A stretch of DNA of 64,000 bases from Sorex araneus (taxonomy: Eukaryota > Chordata > Mammalia > Eulipotyphla > Soricidae), in contig NC_073306.1 in the NCBI RefSeq assembly GCF_027595985.1, positions 77,953,977-78,017,976 on the forward strand, read 5' to 3'. Shown here piece after piece: positions 1 through 10,499 of the stretch. Within the stretch, counting starts at the first letter, position 1. Each line of letters opens with the position of its first letter. Both the position numbers and the translations under genes were made by a program. The notes under the pieces were generated by a model that did not search any database, was not told where the DNA came from, and saw only the letters and a list, made by a program, of their open reading frames with translations.

Positions 1-411
1 AGAATGAATTACTTTTATAAAAATTCCGAAATTTTAAACACATTTCTGAAGAATTGAAACTTGATAGTTATTTTTGGATTCATCAAAACATCTGCATTCT
101 TCTTCAAAGAATCCTTTAGTGTAAAAGCTCTTTTTGAAAGCCAGTATATGTTTTTCACATCTGATTACCAAGTTTCGCATTAGTTTAAGAAGCTTTGAAT
201 GAGTGAAAACTACAGCGATGTGACATAGTTTACCATTTAAAAAGTTGTTACAAATCTCAAAGGTGTGATAAATATAAACTATGCATATTTGTTCAATTAG
301 TAGGAATCTCCATAGATTCAGATTTCCTTATAAAATAAAAATGTTCTAAATACATTATGAAGCGTGTTCTCCACATGTTGGATCCTACACAGATGAAAAA
401 AGAAGACTCAC

Positions 412-657
412 GTTTTCCTGTGACAATGACTCCCTCTTTGAGCGTCTTGATTCTTGCATTGGTGAATATATAAGAACAGAATTTTTTGGTTTGTTCCAGG
501 AACTGGGGATCCAATTGGTTTTCAGGTACATTCTCAATATTGGCCAGAAGATCTTTGTCATGTACTGGCCAATTAAAGACAAAACACTTCCTTTTTGGAA
601 AGAAATGCCTAGTACACTCTCTGGTAGAATTGGATTTTTCAATTTGGGGGTTTCTGC
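412..657 (-). CDS. GBP copy A, exon 6
   Basis: This 246-bp exon encodes the end of the GTPase (LG) domain and the start of the helical region. The peptide contains 'HFFPKRKCFVFNWPVH' and 'FCSYIFTNARIKTL', characteristic of guanylate-binding proteins. The acceptor (ttcttctttag) and donor (gtgagtc) are consensus on the minus strand, and the reading phase continues correctly from exon 5. The frame is open. Exon 7 and later exons of this copy must lie left of base 1. I cannot say which GBP paralogue this is. Confidence 0.93.
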
Positions 658-699
658 CTAAAGAAGAAGAATTATGCATATTTCAGTAAGAATAGTCTA

Positions 700-1500
700 G
701 GGACAATTGAGCTGAACATTTCTCATGCAGTCATACATTTTTTTATCCTGCCACCTATATGCTGATAAATCCTTGAATATAGACATTCAATATTTCTTTA
801 TATGGATAATGTGTACCAATAAGATGACTATAAAGAGAAGTTTGAGGATACATCTGATTCAGGTAAAGGAAACCTAAGGTTGGTCATCCAAACCTCTATA
901 TGCTAGGTTAGTTTGTCTATGAGACGCTGAAAGAACCAATGGCATAAAGGAAAAGTCAGATGTAGCTTTTAATCTAATTGATCCTATGAGTATTAAGTTT
1001 TGGCTCAAAAACAAAACACAAAGAAGGATGCTGAAGCAATATTCTGAATGTTACTAAAAACATACTGGCTATTTAAAAAAATAGTTTGATGCCTAAAACC
1101 AATAAATGCAATATTGTTTTTTTGAAAATCTCCTGCTTTTGAAATAGGGGCAACAAATGTCACTAAAATGTCATTTTCCCTCTGTGCGATAGAAAATAGA
1201 GCTAACCTTACAGTGTTGCTCTTCTCTTAGTTGATTTCAGAAAAAGTATAAATAGAACCGTTAAAATAATATGAAAAAATTAGAATTGAAATAAAGGTTT
1301 CATGAAATATATCTTCATGTAAATATGATCCATTAAATAATGGGATTTATTACTTTAATAATGTGTCATTTATCTTAATTTTTAATGCAGCTTTAAATAT
1401 CATAATAACTTCATTACATTAAATACTTTTTACTAGAACCTTATTAAATAAGTGGATTTATTATCTTTTAAGAATAGAATTGTGCAATATTTTCGAAGAG
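700..1500. other. GBP-A intron 5, no recognised feature
   Basis: AT-rich intronic sequence. It aligns with about 46.97-48.0 kb in block B, apart from a B-only insertion at 47.64 kb. I see no coding signal. Confidence 0.6.
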
Positions 1501-1509
1501 AAGCACATG

Positions 1510-1695
1510 ACACAAAATATAAGGAGGGCCAGAGCAATGGTGCAGCAGCTAGGATGCATGCCTTGCAAGCAGTTGGCTCAGGTTTGAACCCTGCCACCCC
1601 ATATGTATTCATGGACCCGATAGGAATGTTCTATGAGTACACACAGCCAGGAATAAATCTAAGTACCATTGGGTGTGACCCCAAAACAAAACAAA
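1510..1695 (+). mobile_element. Old short SINE (shared by both GBP blocks)
   Basis: A diverged tRNA-head SINE ('gggccagagcaatggtgcag' through 'gggtgtgacccc'). The same insertion lies at 48,020-48,200, so it predates the GBP duplication. Confidence 0.75.
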
Positions 1696-2029
1696 AAACC
1701 ATGTAAGAATACAATAATTATCAGAAATATTAAAAATATGTATCTTGCAGATATTTTTCAGTATAAAGTTATTTTGAAAGTGATACTACATCAACATGAA
1801 AATCTTATTTTCCTCTTTGAGACATATATGTGTACAGACTTTTATTACTTCAACTGTAATTTTAATGTCTGGCAAGGTTTTTGTCAGTGTTTTTCCACAA
1901 GAAAGACAGAAAACAAAAGTCTTGGTCTTTAGAAACAGTACACATTGTTATCTAAATATCAAATTTTAAAACATGTAGGAAAGAAATAAGTTTTGAGTTG
2001 TTTTAAGCTATATAATTTTATTTTTCTTT

Positions 2030-2165
2030 TATTTTTCAGAAAGGCTATTTTGGGTCTCACGTAGCATTACTTAGGGCTAACTCCTGGCTCTGCACTCAGA
2101 GATCTCTCCTAGTGAGATTTGCAGGACCATGTGAGATACATGGGGTTGAAACAAAGGTTGATCTT
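2030..2165 (-). mobile_element. Old short SINE, reverse orientation (shared)
   Basis: A degraded reverse SINE ('gggtctcacgtagcattac', 'ctcctggctctgcactcaga'). It has an orthologous copy at about 48,525-48,670 in block B. Confidence 0.65.
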
Positions 2166-2317
2166 TTTTGTTCTCTTACTTGAACGTTAACTCCAGTCCC
2201 TAGAGCTTCTTCATAAAATTCAACCTAGTCTCAAATATAAATACAAATTAAGAAAGGACAGAATTAGGTAGTTCCACATTCTTTGGGCCATCCACTTCCC
2301 AAGCCATGAACTCTTAC

Positions 2318-2514
2318 TTCGACTCAGCTTCAAGGCATTTTCCAGGTACTCATCTTCTGTGATAGACTGACCATCTATCTTCAGCTCCAGAGTGAAATCA
2401 CGGACAGTCCAGATAAAGTCTGGAAAGAAACCCACAAATTCTGCAGAATCTTCTACTCTATCAGGGCAAGCGGAAGACTTTGCCTTAATGAGTTCTGTGA
2501 GCTCTGTCACATAA
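2318..2514 (-). CDS. GBP copy A, exon 5
   Basis: This 197-bp exon is the usual size for this GBP exon. It carries the '[19 protein letters not shown]' segment, whose T(V/L)RD motif replaces the classical NKxD guanine-specificity motif in GBPs. The acceptor (tcctag) and donor (gtaagag) are good, and the joined codon with exon 4 gives His-Tyr-Val-Thr. The frame is open throughout, unlike the copy B equivalent at 48,822-49,017, which lacks one base. Confidence 0.95.
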
Positions 2515-2727
2515 CTAGGACTTAGTCAAAGGAAAGAAAATCACATCCACAAACCATACATTTCTCTAATAATAATAATAATAATAATTATAAGGAGATC
2601 ATGCATACTTCATTGACCAATGTCCCCTCCTACTAGCTTTTCTGTCCCAGAGACAAGGAAAGCGAACCTAATTCTGTCTCCAATCAAACAACACAAGGAC
2701 ACTTGGGGGTAGTTTCCGGAAGGATAC

Positions 2728-2837
2728 TGCAGCTGCTCCAGGGCCTGGTGATTGATGGTGCCCACGCTGTTGTAGACAAAGCTGCTGCACAGAAGTATAG
2801 CCAAGGCAAAGATCCACGAGTCATTCTTAGGGTCCTC
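2728..2837 (-). CDS. GBP copy A, exon 4
   Basis: A 110-bp exon encoding 'NDSWIFALAILLCSSFVYNS' and 'GTINHQALEQL', part of the large GTPase domain after switch II. The acceptor is tgtatcccag. The donor GTATCC is weak, but exon length and phase fit the family and the same site is kept in copy B. It lies about 210 bp upstream of exon 5, as in copy B. Confidence 0.94.
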
Positions 2838-3087
2838 CTGGGATACAGTTTCAAGAGGGCAATTAGCAACTTATTGTTAGAATTCCAATCAAACTCTTAA
2901 CCAATCATTCTTTTCTATATACTTTATTTAACTCACTCTCCATGCAAATAAATAGGTGTGAAGACAAACGCAAACGAAGATTTTAACTGTGCTAAGCATA
3001 AGAAATGTCTTGTGATTTTAATACTTTCATAAATACACTGTTCTAGACATCATAAATTTTTTTTAATTGGATGGAAACATGATAGGG

Positions 3088-3250
3088 GTGGAGAAACAAT
3101 ATAGCAGGTAGAGAAATGTTCTTATATGTGGCTAACCCATGTTCGATCCCTGGCATTTCATATGAACTTATAAACCTGCTAGGAGTGATCCCTTTGTATA
3201 GAGGCAAGGAGTAAGCCATGAGCACTGCCTAAAACCAAAATCACAAACAA
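3088..3250 (+). mobile_element. Old short SINE (shared)
   Basis: A diverged SINE ('ggtggagaaacaatatagca', 'ttcgatccctggcatttcat'). Its counterpart is at 49,757-49,930, so it was present before the duplication. Confidence 0.65.
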
Positions 3251-3589
3251 GCACAAAATCATGATATATATAGAAAACCTCACATACGGTGTATAATTAG
3301 GTATTTAAGAATGAATCTCAGAACATCCTCATTATACACATATTTAGTAATCATTGTCTATGTAAAATATATCGAAGACAAAACTAGATATTCAACTTAT
3401 ATTAATGAATAAATATTTCTAGAAAGGTACATGATTTCACAGGGATTTTATGTAAAATAGAAAAGTTAAAATGCCGATTTTTATTTTAAAGAAAACAATG
3501 TCAAAGCAATGACAAGTATTCATAAGTTATTGATAAGACAAATAGCTGCAATAAAAAATGACTTCAATAATGCCTATTTTAATTATTTT

Positions 3590-5335
3590 TTTAATTAGTG
3601 AGTCACAGTGAGGGTACTGTTACAGATTCACACATTTTTTTATTCAGACTGTAAACATGTTTTTTGAGGGTACAGTTACAGATTTATACATTTTTGTGCT
3701 GTGCTTGCTTTCCCCTCATGCAATGTTCGAGAGCCCATCCCTCTACCAGTGTCATTCTCCACCACTTATGAACCCAGTATCTCTCCCACCCCCTATTCCA
3801 TCCCCCCCACCCCACTCCATCTCTGTGGCAGAGCATTCCAATTTGTTCTCTCTCTCTCCTTTTGGATGTTGTGGTTTGCAGTAGGGGTATTTAGTGGCCA
3901 TCATGTTCAGTCTCTCTAGTCTGCTTTCAGCGTGCATCTCCCTCCCCGCTCAAGATTTCCAATCACATTTTTTTTTTGCTTTTTTGGGTCACACCTGGCG
4001 ATGCACAGGGGTTACTCCTAGCTCTGCACTCAGGAATTACCCCTGGCGGTGCTCAGGGGACCATATGGGATGCTGGGATTTGAACCCGGGTCGGCCGCGT
4101 GCAAGGCAAACGCCCTACCCGCTGTGCTATCTCTCCAGCCCCCTCCAATCACATTTTACTTGGTGTTCCCTTCTCTATCTGGGATGACTTTTCCCCAGCA
4201 CGTGAGGCTGGCTTCCAAGCCATGGAGCCAACTTCCTGCTATTATATACTACTATTCTTGGGTATTAGTTTCCTACTCTGCCATTTTATATTCCATAGAT
4301 GAGTGCAATCTTTCTATGTCTGTCCCTCTCTTTCTGGCTCATTTCACTTAGCATGTTACTTTCCATGTTGATACACTTATATACAAAGTTCATGACTTCG
4401 TTTTTTCTAACAGCTGCATAGTATTCCATTGTATAGATGTACCAAAGTTTCTTTAGCCAGTCATCTGTTCTAGGGCACTCGGATTATTTCCAGATTCTGG
4501 CTATTGTAAACAGTGCCGCGATGAACATATAAGTGCAGATGTCATTTCGACTGTACTTTTTTGCCTCTCCAGGATATATTTCCAGAAGTGGTATTGCTGG
4601 ATCAAATGGAAGCTCAATTTTTAATTTTTTGAGAAGTGTCCATATTGTTTTCCAAAGGGGTGGACCAGTCGGCATTCCCACCAGCAGTGTAGAAGGTCCC
4701 TTTCTCTCCACATTCTCTCCAACAGCGGTTGCTTTTGTTCTTGTGGATGTGTGCCATTCTCTGTGGTGTGAGGTGGTATCTCATAGTTGTTTTGATCTGC
4801 ATCTCCCTAATGATTAGTGATGCAGAGCAATTTTTCATGTACCTTTTAGTCATTCATATCTCTTTCTTGGGAAAGTTTCTGTTCATTTTTTCGGCCCATT
4901 TTCTGATGGGGTTGGATGTTTTCTTCTTGTAGAGTTCAACTAGTGCTTTGTATACCCTTGATATCAATCCTTTATCGGATGGGTATTAGGTGAATATCCT
5001 TTCCCACTCTGTAGATTGTTTTTGTATTCTGGTCCCTGTGTTTTTTGCGGTGCAGAGACTTCTTAGTTTAATGTAGTCCCATTTGTTTATCTGTTTTTAC
5101 TTGATTGCTTAGTTCCGTGTCATCTTTGAAGATACCTTTAGCTTCAATATCGTGAAGGGTTTTGCGGACCTTGTCTTCGATATACCTTATGGACTGTGGT
5201 CTGATGTTGAGGTCTCTAATCCATTTTGACCTGATTTTTGTGCATGGCGTCAAGTCGAGGTCTAAGCCCATTCTTTTACATGTGGTTTTCCAGTTAGCCA
5301 GCACCATTTGTTGAAGAGGCTTGATTTTACACATA
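3590..5335 (-). mobile_element. L1 3' end, minus strand, block A only
   Basis: Reverse-strand LINE-1 with the 3' UTR at the left and the C-terminal part of ORF2 from about 4.4 to 5.33 kb. Recognisable ORF2 peptides on the minus strand include 'LPFDPAIPLLEIYPGE' and 'CTYMFIAALFTIARIW'. The frame is broken in several places. A younger SINE sits inside it (3,972-4,143). The L1 is absent from the corresponding place in block B (about 50.28 kb), so it inserted after the duplication or was lost in B. Confidence 0.9.
3972..4143 (-). mobile_element. Short shrew SINE inside L1
   Basis: Near-consensus reverse SINE ('gggtcacacctggcgatgca' to 'tatctctccagcccc'). It is flanked by a direct repeat 'tccaatcacatttt' at 3,958-3,971 and 4,144-4,157, the target-site duplication. 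Confidence 0.93.
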
Positions 5336-5384
5336 GGAAAGGATAGAACCAGCAGAATTTCTAACTTTGAAATAAATTAAAATG

Positions 5385-5550
5385 GAGTCTGGAGAGAGAG
5401 TACAATGGATGAGGCACTTGCCTTCCATGAGGTCAACCTGGGTTTTAGCCTCAGTATGGCATATGGTCCCCCAAAGCCCTTCAGGAGTGATCCCTGAGTG
5501 CAGAGCCATGACTAACCCTGAACACAGTTGGGTGCAATCTAAGAGGATTT
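5385..5550 (+). mobile_element. Old short SINE (shared)
   Basis: A diverged SINE starting 'ggagtctggagagagagtac'. Its orthologous copy is at 50,327-50,490 in block B. Confidence 0.7.
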
Positions 5551-5954
5551 TTTTTAATTCACTTAAATGTAATCAAAGAAGAATTCTTAACCTCGTAAAG
5601 TAAATGATTTTCCATTATGACCCTGGCACTATGTCCCTGGTTCCATCTCTGGTATTATCCAGTATAATTCGAAAGGTTCCTGGCACTGCCGAGTGCCAAA
5701 CTGGAGGCACTCAAGAATATCCAGAATAAGACCAAACACCACAGAGCTTGAACAGCACGACATGCAGAGCCCCTCAATCCTTTGACCATTACATCCCCTC
5801 CATAGAACTAAGGACACCAATTAGTTGATAATTACTGAAGTGTCTGCTAGTTCACCTGAGCATTAATTGTGACTCTGAAACAGACAAATAAAACAAATCA
5901 GATCTCTAAGACTTTGAGAAAGAACATCTGATATTACATGTACTTTAATTTAAT

Positions 5955-6120
5955 TTTATTTGTGGGTCACACCTGTCAATTATAAGGGGTTAGTCGTGGC
6001 TTTGCACTCATGAATTACTCCTGGCAGTGCTCAGGGGACCATATGTGATGCTGGGAATTGAACCAGGGTTGGACGCGTGCAAGGCAAATGCCCCACTTGC
6101 TGTGCTATCGCTCCCGCCCC
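5955..6120 (-). mobile_element. Short SINE, block A only
   Basis: Reverse SINE ('gggtcacacctgtcaattat' to 'gctatcgctcccgcccc'). It is missing from block B at the equivalent position. Confidence 0.8.
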
Positions 6121-6127
6121 TTAAAGT

Positions 6128-6300
6128 GTTTTTTTTTCTTTTTGGGTCATACTGGCAATACTCAGGGGTTACTCTTGGCTTTGTACTCAGAAATTACTCA
6201 TGGCAGTACTCAGAGGACCCTATGGGATGCCATGAGATCAAATCCCTGGTCAGTTGTGCAAAGGCAAATGCCCCCCTGTACTATCATTGCAGTTGTGGTT
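6128..6300 (-). mobile_element. Old short SINE (shared)
   Basis: A reverse SINE abutting the previous one. Its counterpart in block B is at 50,905-51,085. Confidence 0.75.
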
Positions 6301-7550
6301 ATTTAAAGTCTTGTGCAGAGTGTTCAAGAATGATTAGATGGTAGATGGAAAGAAATGAAGGTTACGCAGCAGATATAAATATCAACAAAAACAAAATTAG
6401 GAATGTTAACATACAGGGAAATTTATAATAAAACAGTGATTAAGTTTGACTTGAGCAGAGGATAGTTGCTAAAATGAAGGCTAAATATTGAAAACTAGCC
6501 AAGGTTGCTGAAATTGAACCTTTTTGTATAAATAATGGCATAATCCAGAAACACTTTTATATAAGCACTGTGAACACATTCTTAGACAAATGTAATAAGT
6601 GAAACATGTGACTATAATATTCTACATGAGAAGTTTTAGAGGGTAAAAAGTGGGACAATCTATTCATTACTTATTTCTCCATTCCATATCTCTTTAGTTA
6701 TTAATTGATATAGAAGGTATAATTATGACAAACTAAAATTATTCAGTCATAATCACAACATCAGCGTTTGATATGTTGCATTAACATACAATTTTTAGCT
6801 TTTTGTACAGAAATGTAGATATATCAAGTTTCAGTTATCATTTTTATGTCTCAATGTACATAAAAAGGAAAACAAATGAATCATTTCATCTTTAGTAAAA
6901 AGCTAAAATATCAACTCTTCACTATAACAATTGTAGTACAAATTATTTTTTTAAACCACCACTTTCAATAGAATTCACAATTTTTGAGAATGCCCTATGG
7001 GTTCAAAAGAAACAAACACATCCCGTAACTCCCACCCTAAAATTCACATTTTATCTCACAAGTAGCAGGTGGATAAGAACTCTTTCTCCACCTTTAATCT
7101 GAGCTACTCTTCTTTCCTTCCAAGCACTCTTATGTCCGTGGTGGCTGGAAAATCACCATTCAGGCCTAAAGTGCTTCTTCTCCCAGGTGCTGCTAGTAGT
7201 CAGAGCCAGAAGTTGGTGTTCTTAACTATGAAGGCATCCATCAGTGAGTGATTAGAACTTTTCTCATCTCAGGATAGCTCAAAACTTCAGTCAGAAAGCT
7301 CCCATGATATTGACAGAAGTAGGGTTGAACTGACAGTAGAATTTCCTCTTACCAATCTGCCCCTATTTCAATAACATTTCACTCATTCTGATTGCATGCA
7401 TGTATTCTTCTAAGAGGGAGAAAGTGTGCTTCAGGAAAGGATTTTGATTTGGGTAGATAGAGTCAAAGCCCAGAGGACTGCAATTCTAATACTTAGTGAT
7501 CACTAACAAATTTAATCAAATATTTCATTCATTACCAGAGAGTTAAAGGG
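6300..7550. other. GBP-A intron 3, no recognised feature
   Basis: AT-rich sequence aligning with about 51.09-51.78 kb of block B in part. No exon or named repeat was recognised. Confidence 0.5.
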
Positions 7551-7552
7551 AA

Positions 7553-7760
7553 TGTGCCTGCCACAGAGGCGGTGGCATGAGGGGGGAAGGAGATGGAGTG
7601 GGGGTGGTGGGAGGAATACTGGAAACCTAGGTGGTGGAGAACAGGCACTGGTGGAGGGATGGGTACTCAACCATTGAAATATAAGCATGATAGTTTGTAA
7701 GTCTGTAACTGTACCTCACGGTGATTCATTAAAAATTTGGAAAAAATGAAGAAAAATAAA
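7553..7760 (+). mobile_element. L1 3' UTR tail, plus strand
   Basis: G-rich L1 3' UTR ('gaacaggcactggtggaggg', 'ctgtaactgtacctcacggt') ending in an A-rich tail. The segment is absent from block B. Confidence 0.8.
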
Positions 7761-7947
7761 AAATAATTTTAAACCTACTATACCAACCTATCTTGTCTTA
7801 CTATTAAGAGAGATATAACTAAGACAAAATTTATTTATTAATAGCTTGGTTTCAGAAGTCTAAAGAGAGATCATAACAGTTAAATTAAGAATCCTGAAGT
7901 GACAATAAAAAAAATAAAAAGAAACTCTCTATGACTTTATGCCATAC

Positions 7948-8075
7948 CTTTTCCACATCTCCCAAGCCCTCAGTGTCCAGGAGTATGAGGAATTGATCTG
8001 GCTTGGAGGGGTGGGGAAGACACCACATCCAGATACCCTTGGTTTTGGATTGCACTGTTGAGCCCAGAGGAAACC
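7948..8075 (-). CDS. GBP copy A, exon 3
   Basis: A 128-bp exon encoding '[18 protein letters not shown]' and '[12 protein letters not shown]'. The TKGIW threonine belongs to switch I and DTEG is the G3/switch II motif of the GTPase. The acceptor (cacctttcag) and donor (gtatggc) are intact. Exons 2 and 3 together give exactly 106 codons, so exon 4 begins in phase 0 as in other GBPs. Confidence 0.95.
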
Positions 8076-8640
8076 CTGAAAGGTGAGAGGTAAATGTAAA
8101 TCATGGTAACAGCAAATTATCTATGTAACCAGAACACCAACAAATTAGCTTAGGACGCTATATAAATACCTCAGCATGCTGGATGGTGTTTTATTAATTT
8201 CCTCAGGAAATGAACAACATTATGCAAGTTATTTTCCCAAAGAGAAAATTTTAACTTTGAGAATGATGCTACACAAGAACTCAGACTAATAGGCAAAAAT
8301 GTATAAATGACCAGAAAAATTTAAGAAGGTGATAACCTACACAGGAGCATACTAAATGAATACTAAATAAAGCCACTGAAAGGCCGACTGCAGAGAGAAT
8401 TTTGAATGACAAAATGGGAAAGGAAAATTTTTATCATATCTATGTAATGGGGGAGGAATATTTCATATAGACACGGAATGTTTCAAGAGAAGGCATATAT
8501 ATGATTATTCTGTGTATATATTCATATATATGTATGTGTATATATATATATCATCATCTTCCTGTCGATTATTGAATTTCTGTGGTGGACTCAGTAATGT
8601 CTCTATCCTAGTCCTGAGATTTTAGAATCCTATCTTTACT
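8076..8640. other. GBP-A intron 2, AT-rich
   Basis: Unique intronic sequence shared with 52.1-52.5 kb of block B, ending in a TA-rich tract near 8.52-8.55 kb. No feature was recognised. Confidence 0.5.
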
Positions 8641-9200
8641 TGTCCTTCTCTACGATGCTGCATTGGAGGCTCTTTCAGGGTCAGGGGGATGAGACCCAGC
8701 ATTGATACTGTTTTTGGCATATGAATATGAATACACCATGGGGAATTTGTGAGCCTCTCCCATGTGGGCAGGAAACTCTCAGTAGCTTGCCAGGTTCTCC
8801 CAGAGGGAGACGTAGGCTATAAGATGTCACTTCCAGGAGCTTGGTTTTAAGTCTCTGGATATTTGCCATTGGTGGGATTACATGGTACCGGGGGAAGTCC
8901 CTGGGTGTGACCACCTAGGTACTGGAAAATGGGAAATCTGGGCGGAAGAGGCCCAGTCCGATCCTAACAGGCTTGGAGGTCTCAGCCCCAGGTCCCACAC
9001 ACCTGGGTTCCTCTGCTGGTTTCTTCATGCGTGAGGCTCGTCCGAACGTGTGGAGAGGGGCCTTGAGCATGGCTGTGGCTAGGTTCCGGAGGTCTTTGGC
9101 CTCGGGAGCTCTGCTTGGGGCGGGGAGGGAAGCTAGAGCCCACCCCCTCTAAGGGAACCTGGGGAAGACAGCCAGGCGTCAGGCAAGAGACTATGCGTCA
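8640..9200 (-). mobile_element. Composite GC-rich retroelement, reverse copy
   Basis: The same segment order as 43,395-44,070 but inverted. From right to left it has a GC-rich body (about 9,190-8,930), a 'gtaatcccaccaatggc' stretch, then the long-SINE-type body ending in 'gcatgctgatactgttttt'-like sequence near 8,700. It is absent from block B, so it arrived after the duplication. Confidence 0.7.
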
Positions 9201-9262
9201 TTTTCTTCTGAGAGCTTTGTTTTAAGTCTATGGATGTTGGCCGTTGGTGGGATTACACAGGG

Positions 9263-9545
9263 CCAGGGGCAGAGACTCTCTTGCCTGCACATCTGGCTGT
9301 CTTCCCAGTGGCCTCTTGGAGCGGGTGGGCTCTAGCTTCCCTCCCTGCCTCGAGCAGAGCTCCCGAGGCCGAAGACCTCCAGAGCCTAGCCACAGCCATG
9401 CTCAAGGCCCCTCTTTACACATTTGGACGAGCCTCATGCATGAAGGTACTGGCAGAGGAACCCAGGTGTGTAGGACCCGGGGCTGAGACCTCCAAGCCTG
9501 CTCAGATCTGGACTGAGCCTCTTCTGCCCAGATTTCCCATTTTCC
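9263..9545 (+). mobile_element. Composite GC-rich retroelement, forward copy
   Basis: The reverse complement of the GC-rich body just to its left, with about 270 alignable bases ('gccatgctcaaggcccctct', 'gcagaggaacccaggtgtgt'). A short segment at 9,218-9,262 instead repeats 8,843-8,888 in direct orientation, so the cluster is rearranged and is not one simple inversion. Confidence 0.7.
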
Positions 9546-9858
9546 AATAGCTCGTCAGTCACACTCAGGGACTGCCCCTGGTGCCGTGTAATATATATAT
9601 ATATATTTGGAAGAGCCTGGAGACTGTGCAGGTAAAAGTCGATATTTTAGTAACTGAGGAGACATTTTCCTTTTGGGGAGTAAAGCTAATGTGGGCAAGA
9701 AATTAAGTTCCAGTTAAATAATGAAAATTGTAGTTAAAATTTGTTTAATAAGAAGGAATTAGTTTCTCCTTTCACATGACCAAGGATGAAAATGTAACAG
9801 TATATATACCTCCTTTTAAATAATATTATATATTATTATAATAGTATGTATATATATG

Positions 9859-10134
9859 TAGCACAGTTGTCCCATTGTTCATCGATTTGCTCGAGTGGGC
9901 ACCAGTAACGTTTCCATTGTGGGACTTTTTGTTACTGTTTTTGGCATATCATATATGCCATGGGTAGCTTGCCAGGGTAGCTCTGCTGTGTGGGCAGAGC
10001 TCGTCACTCACACTCAGGGACTGCCCCTAGTGCCGTCTTGGTAGCTTGCTGGGCTCTCAGAGAGGGATGGTGGAATCAAACCCGGGTCCTTCGTGTGCAA
10101 GGCAGACACCCTACCCACTGTGCTATCGCTCCAG
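9859..10134 (-). mobile_element. Long SINE (type 2), reverse
   Basis: A tRNA-type head at the right ('actgtgctatcgctccag'), then a body with 'ttactgtttttggcatatc' and 'gggcaccagtaacg'. This is the long shrew SINE whose forward form ends in 'gatgacagtgacagtga'. It is absent from block B and abuts a U2 snRNA fragment. Confidence 0.88.
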
Positions 10135-10192
10135 TAGCTTCTCAGCCTTTTGGCTAAGATCAAGTATAGTATCGGTTCTTATAGGTTTAATA
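10135..10192 (+). pseudogene. U2 snRNA 5'-end fragment
   Basis: The text 'cttctcagccttttggctaa' and 'gatcaagtatagtatc' matches the first ~55 nucleotides of U2 snRNA with a few changes (for example CGGCC to CAGCC). The branch-site-pairing segment is altered, and everything after 'aggtttaatat' is replaced by a TA repeat. It is therefore a truncated retro-pseudogene, joined head-to-head with the SINE on its left. Confidence 0.85.
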
Positions 10193-10256
10193 TATATATA
10201 TATATGTATATATATAAACACATACACGCATATACATGTATATATATATATATATA
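10193..10256. repeat. TA/TG-rich microsatellite
   Basis: A run of alternating TA with interruptions (tatatatgtatatatataa, atacacgcatatacatgt). Confidence 0.9.
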
Positions 10257-10300
10257 AAGTAAAGAGTAGCAATTGATTCATGCGTCAATATACTACTCAC

Positions 10301-10495
10301 CATGTTTCTGTCCTGCAAGACAGTTCATCAGGTAAGATTTGCCTGTACGATACAGCCCTACAATGGCCACCACCACCGCTGGCTGAGAAATCTTCTGTAG
10401 GATCTGTAGAGCTTCCTGGTTCACTGACAATCTTTCATTCTTGTTTTCCACCAAACAAATGGGGGTCATCATGTTGGGTCCAGACGCCATGAAAA
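10301..10495 (-). CDS. GBP copy A, exon 2 with start codon
   Basis: This exon carries the initiator ATG (complement of 10,488-10,490) and encodes the N-terminus beginning MASGPNMM. It includes '[15 protein letters not shown]', whose GLYRTGKS is the P-loop of guanylate-binding proteins. Five untranslated bases follow the acceptor (ttgctttacag), and the donor is GTGAGT. With exons 3-6 it gives 871 coding bases without a stop, so this copy looks functional over the whole GTPase domain. An untranslated exon 1 should lie to the right; 'gtgca|gtaagta' near 10,884 (minus strand) is a possible donor, but it is not conserved in block B. Confidence 0.95.
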
Positions 10496-10499
10496 CTGT

